Of a stretch of 64,000 nt of DNA, positions 27,034 through 38,585 are shown piece by piece. The stretch is taken from assembly GCA_014238205.1 (NCBI GenBank), contig JABABM010000004.1, forward strand, positions 48,644 to 112,643, given 5' to 3'. Within the stretch, counting starts at the first letter, position 1; the number at the start of each line of letters is the position of its first letter. The translations under genes were made by a program, and so were the position numbers. Below the pieces are notes generated by a model. The model ran no database searches, was not told where the DNA came from, and saw nothing but the letters and a program-made list of their open reading frames with translations. The DNA comes from Phycisphaerales bacterium (GTDB taxonomy: Bacteria > Planctomycetota > Phycisphaerae > Phycisphaerales > SM1A02).

Positions 27034-28159
27034 CCCCCGTCGTCTCGGTCATGTCCGAACCCTTCGGTTCCTCGGCCTCCGGTGGCTCGATGATGTTTCC
27101 ATCCTCATCCACCAGTTGATCCAGGTGTTTCATCATCAGGACAAGGGCCTCGACCTGCCTTGGTTTCAACTGTGATGCGAAGTTGTTGGGCATCACGTTC
27201 GTGTAATTCTCCACGACGTACTTTCCAGGGTTCATGATCGAGTCGCGGATGTAGTTCTCGGGCACTTCGTACTCGTCCCCGCTTGCCATGTGATCCTCAA
27301 GTGAAGAACCGTCCGTAAAGACCGTGCTGCCGCCTGTCGTGCGATCCCAGAGCCCCTTGAAGGAAGGACCCGTGCCCGTCGACCCGTCAAGCGAGTGACA
27401 GGATGCGCAGCGGTTGTAGAGTCGGACCAACGCATAGCGCGGAAGGTCGGCATCCGGCAGGTCTTCGTACTCACGGGCAAGCTTGCCCATGGCGTCCTGG
27501 AACTCGTCCTCTGGAAGCACGTGCACCGTGGCCAGCATATTCGAGTGATCCTTGCCACAGTATTCCGTGCAGTACAACTGGTAGCTGCCGGGCTTTGTTG
27601 CTTCAAACCAGAGGGTCGAATAGCGGCCGGGAACGATATCCTGCTTGACCCGGAACGCCGGGACGAACAGGCTGTGCAGAACATCAGCCGATGTCATCAC
27701 GAGCCGGACGGGCTTGCCAAGGGGAACCGTCAACTCTCCACCCTGCGTCACTGCGTAGTCGGGATGCGTAAACGTCCATGACCACTTCTGGGCAGCAACA
27801 CTGACCTCGTAGGAATCATCCGGGGATTCACGCAGATCGATGTAGCCGACCATGCCGACCCAGAAGATGACCAGCACGATCAGGGTAGGAATGATGGTCC
27901 AGGTCAGTTCAAGGGCCATGTTATGCGTCGGACCATCGCCGGAGATCTGCTTCCTGCTCGGATCGCGACGGTATTTCACTGCCAGGTAGACAAGTGCAAA
28001 CACGATGATGAAGAAGAAGATGTACGAGATCACGTTGATGAACTCGAGAATCCAGTCGATCTCACCAGCAACCGACGATGCCGCTTCGGGCATCCAGAAG
28101 GTCGGGCCTGTCGCATCTCCGTAGATGGCGGGAAGGATGTTCAGCAGATGTGACATCAT
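27023..28159 (-). CDS. ctaC: Cytochrome c oxidase subunit II with fused cytochrome c domain (caa3 type)
   Basis: 378 residues from ATG 28159. Two membrane helices ([20 protein letters not shown] and [20 protein letters not shown]) precede the cupredoxin domain, whose CuA site is complete: a His in DVLHSLF, then [13 protein letters not shown] single heme c domain follows (CASCH) with a distal Met supplied probably by NVMPNNF. This is the caa3 arrangement, in which electrons enter through the fused cytochrome c. It overlaps sco by four bases upstream and ctaD by 11 downstream. It is the electron-entry subunit, facing the periplasm. Confidence 0.96.
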   Translation of the reverse strand: MMSHLLNILPAIYGDATGPTFWMPEAASSVAGEIDWILEFINVISYIFFFIIVFALVYLAVKYRRDPSRKQISGDGPTHNMALELTWTIIPTLIVLVIFWVGMVGYIDLRESPDDSYEVSVAAQKWSWTFTHPDYAVTQGGELTVPLGKPVRLVMTSADVLHSLFVPAFRVKQDIVPGRYSTLWFEATKPGSYQLYCTEYCGKDHSNMLATVHVLPEDEFQDAMGKLAREYEDLPDADLPRYALVRLYNRCASCHSLDGSTGTGPSFKGLWDRTTGGSTVFTDGSSLEDHMASGDEYEVPENYIRDSIMNPGKYVVENYTNVMPNNFASQLKPRQVEALVLMMKHLDQLVDEDGNIIEPPEAEEPKGSDMTETTGDGG

Positions 28160-29040
28160 GAGGCCGAGCCTCCTGCTGTCATCGCACTGCCGTTGACCTT
28201 GCCTGGGCCGGCTCCATCTCCACGTGAGTTTCGGAAACCGAGAACAACAAGGCCCGCAGCCACAAGAATGATGGTCAGGACGCCGCCAAGGCGCATGATC
28301 TTCCAGGCCGATGCGACATAGCTGTTCCGCTCCGGATCCCATTGGAAACAGTTGAAGAGCAGCAGCGTGTCGATGGCTGAACCAACTCGACCCTCGGAGG
28401 ATTCAACGATGGCAAGCCGCAGGTCCCTGGGTTTAAAGACCACGTCGTTCATGTACTTCGAGATGCGACCATCAGGTGTCAGGAAGATGATGCTCGAGGT
28501 ATGGGCATACTCACCGGATACCTCGTCATACCTGTAGCCGAATCCGACCGAATCAGCGAGTTGCTGGACCTGGTCCTCACGACCTGTCAGGAAGGACCAG
28601 CCGCTGCCCGCCGTTTCACGACCATACTGTGCGACGTAGGCCCTCTTCTTCCGAGCTGCGATCTCGGGCCCCTCATCAGGATTGATGCTGACCGTGACGA
28701 CATCGAACTCCTCGCCGATCGACCAGTCCAGGTCCTTGAGACCATCGACCATGCCATTGAGCGTCAGGCTGCAGAGCATGGGACACCGGTAGTAGTTGAG
28801 GGTCAGGATGACGGGTTTCTCCCTGTTCAGGAAGTCGCCCATCAGCACGGTGTCGCCCTCGGCGTCCGTGAACTGGAGGTCCATGGGAACAATCGCATCA
28901 AGCTTCTGCTCGATGCCTACGCCCTCCATCTCGGGAACAGCCTGTCCAGGCATGACCGTCGTCTGGCCCGATGCGATCGCCGGGCACGCAAGAAGGGCGA
29001 GCATGCTCAGAAGTCGTGTTGGAAGAAGCAGTTGGGTCAT
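28156..29040 (-). CDS. sco: SCO1/SenC-family copper chaperone
   Basis: 294 residues. ATG 29040 opens with a signal peptide (LLLPTRLLSMLALLACPAIASG); the open frame runs further upstream but that part is Arg/Thr-rich and overlaps the previous gene. The thioredoxin-like domain has the copper-binding pair CPMLC (in NYYRCPMLCSLT) and the third ligand His in YAHTSSIIFL. A C-terminal hydrophobic segment (GGVLTIILVAAGLVVLGF) would anchor it, which gives an exported, membrane-tethered chaperone. It delivers copper to the CuA site of ctaC, whose start overlaps its stop by four bases. Confidence 0.93.
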   Translation of the reverse strand: MTQLLLPTRLLSMLALLACPAIASGQTTVMPGQAVPEMEGVGIEQKLDAIVPMDLQFTDAEGDTVLMGDFLNREKPVILTLNYYRCPMLCSLTLNGMVDGLKDLDWSIGEEFDVVTVSINPDEGPEIAARKKRAYVAQYGRETAGSGWSFLTGREDQVQQLADSVGFGYRYDEVSGEYAHTSSIIFLTPDGRISKYMNDVVFKPRDLRLAIVESSEGRVGSAIDTLLLFNCFQWDPERNSYVASAWKIMRLGGVLTIILVAAGLVVLGFRNSRGDGAGPGKVNGSAMTAGGSAS

Positions 29041-29047
29041 TTTGCAG

Positions 29048-29410
29048 TCACTTGTTCTCCGAACCGTAACGTTCAATGATGATTCTCGCCGCATCGTCCA
29101 CGGGAATCTTGAGCGTTTTCTCGCCGGCAAGTTCCCCATCCGCGTCCGTCCACGTTTCCCAGTGTGGTTCATCTTCATCCTGCATGGCACGGGCTTCTCG
29201 CATGACTTCTGCAGCCTGTGTACGAACCGAGACGAGCTTCCCCTGCGTTTCCCTGTACACGGCACCGTAGTACATCGCTGCAACTGCGAGGACGGTGACG
29301 ATGAACAGCGCTGTGGATATGAACGTCAACATCCATACAGGTCGTCCCCGAGGATCCTCGATATTTCCGGGAAGGTGATCGAAGTCCGAGTTGTAGTCAT
29401 CATGTGTCAT
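29048..29410 (-). CDS. Unknown 120-residue single-span membrane protein of the act-cox operon
   Basis: ATG 29410 (MTHDDYNSDFDHLPGNIEDP) gives 120 residues; no strong ribosome site is seen, but the gene sits 10 bases after actF and 7 before sco. An acidic N-terminus of about 28 residues is followed by one membrane helix (WMLTFISTALFIVTVLAVAAMYYG) and a charged domain with WETWTDADGELAGEKTLKIP and VDDAARIIIERYG. I do not recognise the family. Its place between the alternative complex III genes and the copper chaperone suggests an accessory subunit or assembly factor of either complex. This is inference from position. Confidence 0.72.
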   Translation of the reverse strand: MTHDDYNSDFDHLPGNIEDPRGRPVWMLTFISTALFIVTVLAVAAMYYGAVYRETQGKLVSVRTQAAEVMREARAMQDEDEPHWETWTDADGELAGEKTLKIPVDDAARIIIERYGSENK

Positions 29411-29420
29411 TGCGAATGGA

Positions 29421-30704
29421 TCAGAAGTTCTCGAAGGCCAGGGATTCATCAAGTCGCGGGTCAGCGACAGGAACAAGGGTGCATTTTCGAAGGTTGAACA
29501 TGGTGCCAGACAGGAGCAGGCAGAGCATGCCGACTGGAAGCATGAAATCAACTGCATTCAAACTCCACCCGATGGAAACGGCTCCACTGTCGACGTCGGC
29601 TGAAAGCTGGTCGTAACTGGACGCTGCTGCAAGTGCCTCCTCTGGAACGACGGGCATGACGAGCCAGTACATGTCGATGATGAAGATGCAGATCATCCAT
29701 GAGGCGATGAGCACCATCGGGCCCTGCCATCGCTTGGTCCATCGAGACACGAGGAATACGAAGGGGAGCAGGAAATGCCCCCAGATCAGGATGATGGAGA
29801 CCCAGTACCAGGGGCCCATGTGCCTTGGGAAGAACCAGGACGTCTCGATTGGAAGGTTGGCGTACCAGATGAGCATGTACTGGCTGTAGGCGATGTATGC
29901 CCAGAACACGACACCGAACGCAAAGAGCAGCTTGCCCAGGTCGTGCACGTGATCACGGCTGATCGCCTCCACCACGCGTCCGGATCGCTGCAGGAACCAG
30001 ATGAGAACAATCAAGCAGGAGAAGAAGCCCGTAAGACAGACAGTGAAGAAGTAGACACCGAACATCGTGCTGAACCACTTCGGCTGAAGCGACATGATCC
30101 AGTCATACGAAGCAAAGGTCTGCGTGATGGCGTAGAGAATCATGGCCACGGGTGCAAAGCGTTGCATTCGGTTCGTATAGGACACATCTCCATGTGCATC
30201 CTGCCGCTTGGATTGGCCGAAGTAGAAACGTGCCAGGAGAGCCCAGACAAGGAAGAAGACCAACGCACGGATCAGCCAGAATCCCGTATTGAGATAACTG
30301 GCCTTCTCATGAAGAAGATGGTCGTGCTCGACCGCAGCGGCGTCCGCCCACGGGAACAACGCCCCACCGTCCCCGGAATAGACATACCAGGCCAGGGGCA
30401 GGAAGAGCACCCAGACCCACGACAGGTTTGCCGCCATGCCCTCCGCGATGCGTCGCACGGTTACCGACCAGCCGGCTTTCACGAGGTGCTGGAGCATGAC
30501 GAAGAAGAGAGCCCCGAGCGAGATCGCGACGACCACGAGAAATGCGAAGAGCCAGCTCTTCATGAACCCATCCTGCGTCCCCGAGCCACTGATGCCGTAG
30601 GCGGCGGCCAGGATCGCCAGGCCAAGCAGGCCCGAGCCGACGAAGATCCGTCCACCGAAGGCGCCCAGGTTCAGAACATCATTGGAGAGATCGATTCGTT
30701 TCAC
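29421..30704 (-). CDS. actF: Alternative complex III membrane subunit ActF
   Basis: 427 residues and about ten membrane helices without cofactor motifs. Typical ActF stretches are FVMLQHLVKAGWSVTVRRIAE, the short-spaced ITQTFASYDWIMSLQPKWFS, and SQYMLIWYANLP. ActF resembles the membrane half of ActC and builds the membrane core next to it. The start ATG overlaps the actE stop by four bases. The protein belongs to the quinol:electron-acceptor oxidoreductase that replaces the bc1 complex. Confidence 0.93.
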   Translation of the reverse strand: MKRIDLSNDVLNLGAFGGRIFVGSGLLGLAILAAAYGISGSGTQDGFMKSWLFAFLVVVAISLGALFFVMLQHLVKAGWSVTVRRIAEGMAANLSWVWVLFLPLAWYVYSGDGGALFPWADAAAVEHDHLLHEKASYLNTGFWLIRALVFFLVWALLARFYFGQSKRQDAHGDVSYTNRMQRFAPVAMILYAITQTFASYDWIMSLQPKWFSTMFGVYFFTVCLTGFFSCLIVLIWFLQRSGRVVEAISRDHVHDLGKLLFAFGVVFWAYIAYSQYMLIWYANLPIETSWFFPRHMGPWYWVSIILIWGHFLLPFVFLVSRWTKRWQGPMVLIASWMICIFIIDMYWLVMPVVPEEALAAASSYDQLSADVDSGAVSIGWSLNAVDFMLPVGMLCLLLSGTMFNLRKCTLVPVADPRLDESLAFENF

Positions 30705-31444
30705 GAGTCGTCCTCCTCTTCCATGTCCTCGCCCGGAAGCACTTTGTTGATCACGGGAAGTGAATCAGCGCCGGATACGTCTTCCGGGGATGCATCCTGC
30801 GACAACTGCAGTGCCTCGACCCAGGCGACGATGGCCCATCGATCCTCGACACGGATCTGGGACTTGTACCCTGCCATGTTCCGGACGCCATTGCTGATGG
30901 TCCAGAAGATCTGGCCAAGTGGGTAGTCCTTGATGGCCTCTTCGTGCAGGCTCTTGGGCTGCACCCAGGTTGTTCCATTCGTACCGGCATTCAGGAGCAC
31001 CATGGCCCGCTGGTGGACCAGGCCGTCTCCCTTGCCCTGGACTCCATGACATGGCAGGCAGTAGATCTCGAAGCATGTACGACCTCGGTCAAGAAGATAT
31101 TCATTCACCTCGACCTGCGAAGGGAAGGTTGTCGCGAAGTCACCTTCAACGGTTCCCAGGAAGTAATGCGTATCACCAACCATCTGCGAACGAGAGACGG
31201 TTCCTGGAACCCTGGGACGCATCGAGCGTGTGTCGCGGAAGAGCAGGTTCTGCTGCTGGTCGAAGAACTTGGGCTGGTTGTCCATGTTCTGAATGATGTG
31301 AATGCGACGGTGTTCGCTGGGAACGGCTCGAGCCCGGAGAATGAGTGCCGGAGGCACCAACGCAAGACTGGTCGCCAGCAGCACGAGGTACATGAACCCC
31401 GGCGGCAGGTCGGACAACATCGTCTTGAGCTTCTCAGGCAGCAC
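30701..31444 (-). CDS. actE: Alternative complex III monoheme cytochrome c subunit ActE
   Basis: 247 residues. One N-terminal membrane helix (GFMYLVLLATSLALVPPALIL) anchors a periplasmic domain with one heme c motif, CLPCHG, in RTCFEIYCLPCHGVQGKGDG; the probable axial Met lies in GVRNMAGYKSQ. After the heme domain is an acidic tail (GEDMEEEDDS). ActE is the monoheme cytochrome that hands electrons from the pentaheme ActA to the acceptor. It starts 3 bases after actD ends. Confidence 0.92.
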   Translation of the reverse strand: MLPEKLKTMLSDLPPGFMYLVLLATSLALVPPALILRARAVPSEHRRIHIIQNMDNQPKFFDQQQNLLFRDTRSMRPRVPGTVSRSQMVGDTHYFLGTVEGDFATTFPSQVEVNEYLLDRGRTCFEIYCLPCHGVQGKGDGLVHQRAMVLLNAGTNGTTWVQPKSLHEEAIKDYPLGQIFWTISNGVRNMAGYKSQIRVEDRWAIVAWVEALQLSQDASPEDVSGADSLPVINKVLPGEDMEEEDDS

Positions 31445-31447
31445 GGG

Positions 31448-32026
31448 TCAGGACTCCAACTCTACGACCGAGACGGGGTCGAGTGATTCAAGGAAGGCGA
31501 GTGTCTTCTTGTCCGCGAACTCCGGATCGCGTGACTCGATGACCAGAAAGAAGCGATCGTCGGTGATCCGGGCGAGCTTCGGCGATTTCAATACCGGGTG
31601 GTAGAGCCTCGGCAATCCATTGAGCAGGAGCATGGCCCCCACCGTCGTCAACGCCGAAAGGAGCACGGTCAGTTCGAACAGGACCGGGATGAAGGCGGGC
31701 CCGGAGATGAGCGGCTTGCCAGAGACCTCGAACTGGTATCCGATCACGGGCACGATCGCCCAGAGGTCGACCTGCAGCGAGTTCGTGAAGACCTGGAGGA
31801 ACGCCGCGAGCATCGTGCCGGTGAGCCCCCCGAAGAACACGATGATCGGAAGAATGGTCGGCTTGACGCCCATGGCCGTGTCCAGTCCGTGAACCGGGAA
31901 GGGTGTATGACAATCCCACCAGCGGTATCCGGCGGAAGCAACCTGCTTCGCCGCAGCCGTGATGGCGGCGGGCGTGGTGAACTCCGCGGCGTAGCCCCAG
32001 GCTCGTTCGGGTGTCTGCTGGCTCAT
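31448..32026 (-). CDS. actD: Alternative complex III subunit ActD (DUF3341)
   Basis: 192 residues. The conserved opening reads [20 protein letters not shown], then [20 protein letters not shown], the hallmark of DUF3341. Two hairpin-forming membrane helices follow ([20 protein letters not shown] and [20 protein letters not shown]). The C-terminal domain ends in [12 protein letters not shown]. ActD is a structural subunit without cofactors. Its start overlaps actC by four bases. Confidence 0.93.
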   Translation of the reverse strand: MSQQTPERAWGYAAEFTTPAAITAAAKQVASAGYRWWDCHTPFPVHGLDTAMGVKPTILPIIVFFGGLTGTMLAAFLQVFTNSLQVDLWAIVPVIGYQFEVSGKPLISGPAFIPVLFELTVLLSALTTVGAMLLLNGLPRLYHPVLKSPKLARITDDRFFLVIESRDPEFADKKTLAFLESLDPVSVVELES

Positions 32027-33449
32027 TCCTGCACCTCCTCGCCGAGGGCGTCCGCCGGCTCATGGTGCTCGGCATGAGGGTCTGCAGCCGGCATCACGCC
32101 CTTGATCTCGGAAATCGCAAGGACGGGCAGGTAGCGGATGAACAGGAGGAAGAGGGTCATGAAGAGGCCGAAGGATCCGATGAACGTGCAGACATCGACC
32201 CACGTCGGGGTGAAGTATCCCCAACTGCTGGGCAGGAAATCCTGCGCCAACGAGGTCACGACGATGACGAAACGTTCAAACCACATGCCTACGTTCACAA
32301 GGAGTGACACGATGAACATGATCCAGATGCTCGTACGAACCTTCTTGAACCAGAAGAGCTGCGGAATAGCTACGTTGCAGGAGACCATGATCCAGTAGGC
32401 CCAGGCGTACTGGCCGAAGGCCCGATTGACGAACGCGAACTTCTCGTAGAGCTCGCCGGAATACCAGGCGATGAAGAACTCGGTTCCGTAGGCATACCCC
32501 ACCATCGTTCCTGTCACGAGGATGATCTTGTTCATGTTCTCCAGGTGACGCATGGTGATGAAGTTCTTCAGGCCCCAGATCTCCCGTGCGGGAATCGCGA
32601 GCGTCATCACCATGGCAAAGCCGGAGAAGATCGCACCTGCGACGAAGTACGGTGGGAAGATCGTCGTGTGCCACCCGGGAAGCTGGGATACGGCGAAGTC
32701 GAAGGACACCACCGAGTGGACCGAAAGCACCAGCGGCGTGGCGAGTGCCGCAAGAAGCAGATAGGCACGCTCATACCGATGCCAGTGCCGCATGCTGCCT
32801 CGCCATCCCAGGGCGAAGATCCCGTAGGCAACTGCCTTGATCTTGGTATTTGACCGGTCACGAAGCGTTGCCAGGTCCGGAACCATTCCGATGTACCAGA
32901 AGATCAGGGAGACGGTGAAGTAGGTCCCGACTGCAAAGACATCCCAGAGCAGCGGTGAACGGAACTGCGGCCACAGGTCCATCTGGTTGGGAATCGGGAA
33001 GAGCCAGTAGGCCAACCAGACCCGGCCAATGTGAATACCGGGGAAGGTACCTGCACAGATGACCGCGAAGATGGTCATGGCTTCGGCGAAGCGGTTGATC
33101 GATGTCCGCCACTTCTGGCGGAACAGGAACAGGATCGCGGAGATCAGTGTTCCTGCGTGACCGATGCCGACCCAGAAGACGAAGTTCACGATGGGGAAAC
33201 CCCACATGACGGGGTTGTTGTTGCCCCAGACGCCGACACCGGTGAGGATCAGGTAGCCGATCATCACCAACAGCATGCCGGCCGCCAATGCCGAGATGAC
33301 CAGCGAGACATACCAGGCCTTCGGCGGCTTGGGTGCCTCGTTGACCCGACAGATCTCCTCGGTCACCGTGCCGAATTCCACGTGGCCGAGCACGAGCGGG
33401 CTTCGATGACGAGGATCTTCAGTCGTGTTGTCGACAGGCATGGTCGTCA

Positions 33450-33453
<4 letters not shown>
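32023..33453 (-). CDS. actC: Alternative complex III membrane subunit ActC (NrfD/PsrC-like)
   Basis: 476 residues with about ten membrane helices and the NrfD-type fold. Recognisable blocks are [20 protein letters not shown] and [27 protein letters not shown]-like [18 protein letters not shown], and [20 protein letters not shown] followed by PPYFVAGAI. These include residues that line the quinol site in solved ActC structures. The protein oxidises menaquinol or ubiquinol next to ActB. It overlaps both neighbours by four bases. Downstream ATG at 33438 (MPVDNTTED) is an alternative start. Confidence 0.95.
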
Positions 33454-36640
<3,187 letters not shown>

Positions 36641-36653
<13 letters not shown>

Positions 36654-37306
36654 GTCGAGCAGTCCTGAGAAGGGTTGAGGTGGTTGGCGGAGAGCCAGTG
36701 GTCGCCCTCGGCCAATCGTTCGGCTACACCCATGTCCCAACCCCATTCCAACTGGGTGACGAGATCTGGATTGCGAACATGCGGCGCCGGGTCGCGATGA
36801 CATTCAAGGCACCAGCCCATGCTGAGCCGTTCGTGCTGGTAGACGGTTTCCATGGTGTCGATACGACCGTGACATTCAACGCAACTGACACCACGTGTGA
36901 CGTGTGCAGAGTGATTGAAGTAGGTGTAGTCGGGCATGTCATGGACCTTGATCCACTGCATGGGCATGCCGGTTTGATAACTCTCATGCAGAGGAGTCAG
37001 TTTCTCGCTCTCGGGATGAATCTGCGTATGGCAGTTCATGCACGTCGCCGTAGGCGGAATGGCTGCAACCGCCGCATACTCGACCGTGTTGTGGCAGTAC
37101 CTGCAATCGATGCCCAGTTCACCTGCATGCACTCGATGGCTGAAGGGAACCGGCTGAGACGGCATGTATCCCACGTCCGTCGTTGCCGGACTGAAGCCCC
37201 AGGCCACCATGAACGCCACGTACAGTGGCGCAGTCATACCCACGATGATGACCATCGGGAGGATGAGATTCGTCCATCTCGGGAAGGTGTATTGGAAACG
37301 ACCCAT
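36641..37306 (-). CDS. actA: Alternative complex III pentaheme cytochrome c subunit ActA
   Basis: 221 residues from ATG 37306; the frame also opens at TTG 37339, and neither has a good ribosome site. One N-terminal membrane helix (LILPMVIIVGMTAPLYVAFM) is followed by five heme c sites: CRYCH, CMNCH, CVECH, CLECH and CSTCH, the number known for ActA of Rhodothermus. Distal His are available (PFSHRVHAGE, FNHSAHVTRG). It accepts electrons from ActB and passes them to ActE or directly to the oxidase. It is the first gene of the 12-gene operon and lies 38 bases after a Rex-like operator. Confidence 0.95.
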
Positions 37307-37343
37307 GGGGGTGCCAAAGGGGGTTGGGGATCCGGTCAAAACC

Positions 37344-37361
37344 TTGTGAATTGTTTCACAA
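37344..37361 (-). promoter_or_regulatory. Rex-type operator upstream of actA
   Basis: TTGTGAAttgtTTCACAA on the plus strand is a perfect 7-bp inverted repeat with a 4-base spacer. It matches without mismatch the published consensus TTGTGAAnnnnTTCACAA of Rex, the repressor that leaves DNA when NADH rises. It lies at about +7 to +24 relative to the start point expected from the promoter at 37375-37403, where a bound protein would block transcription. No rex gene is in the window. Confidence 0.75.
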
Positions 37362-37374
37362 AGTCAGCCCTGTC

Positions 37375-37403
37375 ATGATCTTCTGATGAGCACTCCCTGT
37401 CAA
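37375..37403 (-). promoter_or_regulatory. Sigma-70-type promoter of the act-cox operon
   Basis: On the minus strand a perfect -35 TTGACA (37403-37398) is followed after exactly 17 bases by GATCAT (37380-37375), a 4-of-6 match to TATAAT. The start point would be near 37368, about 60 bases before ATG 37306. The Rex-like site lies directly downstream. Confidence 0.6.
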
Positions 37404-37414
37404 GATGAAGCAGC

Positions 37415-37570
37415 ATGCAGACCCTTGAGAAAGCCATGAAAAAACACCATGAGCATGCCATGGATGAGACTCATTCTCAGTGGCAGTCGGCCTGGTCCCG
37501 GGCCTGCACGTGCAAGATCTGGAAGGTCGTCACACAAATCGGCATTTGGTGCATAGATGCAAAGGGATGA
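37415..37570 (+). CDS. Small unknown open frame, His/Cys/Trp-rich
   Basis: A 51-residue frame starts at ATG 37415: KAMKKHHEHAMDETHSQWQS followed by ACTCKIWKVV. It is divergent from the act operon. GC content at third positions is lower than in neighbouring genes and the ribosome site is weak, so it may be chance. If real, the HHEH and CTC groups could bind metal. I would not rely on it. Confidence 0.2.
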   Translation: MQTLEKAMKKHHEHAMDETHSQWQSAWSRACTCKIWKVVTQIGIWCIDAKG

Positions 37571-37640
37571 ATCCGCTCAACTCATTCCTGCGAAGAAGAG
37601 ATATACCGACCTGCTTGAGCAACTCCGAGGATGGTGAAAG

Positions 37641-37736
37641 ATGACATTACTCGTCGCAATCCCGATCCTGATGACACTCAGTCTTCCCTTTGCCCTTGCC
37701 TGTTGTCCCAACAACAAGGAACCCTGGGAACTCTGA
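37641..37736 (+). CDS. Small 31-residue signal-peptide-like protein ending in a Cys pair and short tail
   Basis: The frame MTLLVAIPILMTLSLPFALA is followed by CCPNNKEPWEL and a stop. It has the shape of a signal peptide with a lipobox-like LALAC and a tiny mature peptide. A weak purine-rich site (GGATGGTGAAAG) precedes ATG 37641. It lies 57 bases before tatD. Such small entericidin-like lipopeptides exist in other bacteria, but homology cannot be judged at this length. Confidence 0.38.
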   Translation: MTLLVAIPILMTLSLPFALACCPNNKEPWEL

Positions 37737-37793
37737 AGCCGTTGCCGTTGAAGGTTCCCCATCGAGTTGAACCCCGTGGGTTACGATCCCCCC

Positions 37794-38582
37794 ATGATCG
37801 ATACCCACTGCCATCTTGTATCCAGGCAACTTCACCCACGACTTGATGAAGTGCTCACGAATGCAAGGGATGCCGGTGTCGATGGATTGATCACCGTGTC
37901 GACCGGAATGGACGATGTCCAGGCGGGTCTTGACGTTGCCAATGCACATGAACACGTCTGGTGCACGGCGGGAATCCATCCGCACGAAGCCGAGACCGTT
38001 CCAGATTGGAACTCCGTCCTCAAGGTTGCACGTGATGAATGCTGTGTCGCCTGGGGGGAACTCGGACTCGACTGGTACTACAAGACACCAACCCGGGATC
38101 AACAGTTCTCACTGCTTGAAGCGCACCTGGGAACAATCGAAACATCGGGGATCGACATGCCGGTCGTGCTGCACTGCCGGGAAGCGGTGGATGACCTGCT
38201 TGCCGTCCTTGCCGGCTCTTCAATTGATCTCTCCAGGTGCGTCTTCCACTGCTATACGGGTAATGTCGAATCACTCCGCCCGATACTCGATGCCGGGTGC
38301 CATGTCAGCTTCACCGGTGTTGTCACGTTTTCCAGTGCCCCCGAGGTTGCCGAGGCCGCACGCAGCGTGCCGATCGAACGGCTCATGGTCGAAACCGATG
38401 CCCCCTACCTCAGCCCCGAACCTGTTCGAAAGATGCGACCAAATGAACCATGCAATGTCGTACACACGACCCGCTTCCTGGCGGATCTTCATGGAGTAGA
38501 CCACGACACCTTCACGAAACGCATGGATGCCAATGCAGACAGGTTCTTCGGACTCGGCCTGGGTCTTGAAGCAGGCGACTGA
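37794..38582 (+). CDS. tatD: TatD family metal-dependent hydrolase
   Basis: 262 residues, the usual size. ATG 37794 begins MIDTHCH, the metal-binding HxH start of the family; a TTG 27 bases upstream is less likely. Further ligands are in GIHPHE, WGELGLDWYY, VLHCREA, CVFHCYTG and VETDAPYLSP. TatD proteins are TIM-barrel 3'-5' DNA exonucleases or related phosphoesterases, acting in DNA repair in E. coli. It is followed after 3 bases by the BtuF-like gene. Confidence 0.93.
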   Translation: MIDTHCHLVSRQLHPRLDEVLTNARDAGVDGLITVSTGMDDVQAGLDVANAHEHVWCTAGIHPHEAETVPDWNSVLKVARDECCVAWGELGLDWYYKTPTRDQQFSLLEAHLGTIETSGIDMPVVLHCREAVDDLLAVLAGSSIDLSRCVFHCYTGNVESLRPILDAGCHVSFTGVVTFSSAPEVAEAARSVPIERLMVETDAPYLSPEPVRKMRPNEPCNVVHTTRFLADLHGVDHDTFTKRMDANADRFFGLGLGLEAGD

Positions 38583-38585
38583 TCC

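Noticed and set aside
26083..27093. 336-codon plus-strand frame opposite ctaD
   Set aside because: It is antisense to the oxidase subunit I gene and rich in Arg, His and Glu, as expected of a shadow.
29775..30926. 383-codon plus-strand frame opposite actF
   Set aside because: It is antisense to a clear membrane protein and has a highly charged, unnatural composition.
37344..37361. CRP/FNR-type reading of the palindrome before actA
   Set aside because: FNR sites read TTGAT-N4-ATCAA and CRP sites TGTGA-N6-TCACA. The inner spacing fits neither as well as the exact Rex consensus, although the outer TGTGA..TCACA likeness to a CRP site is noted.
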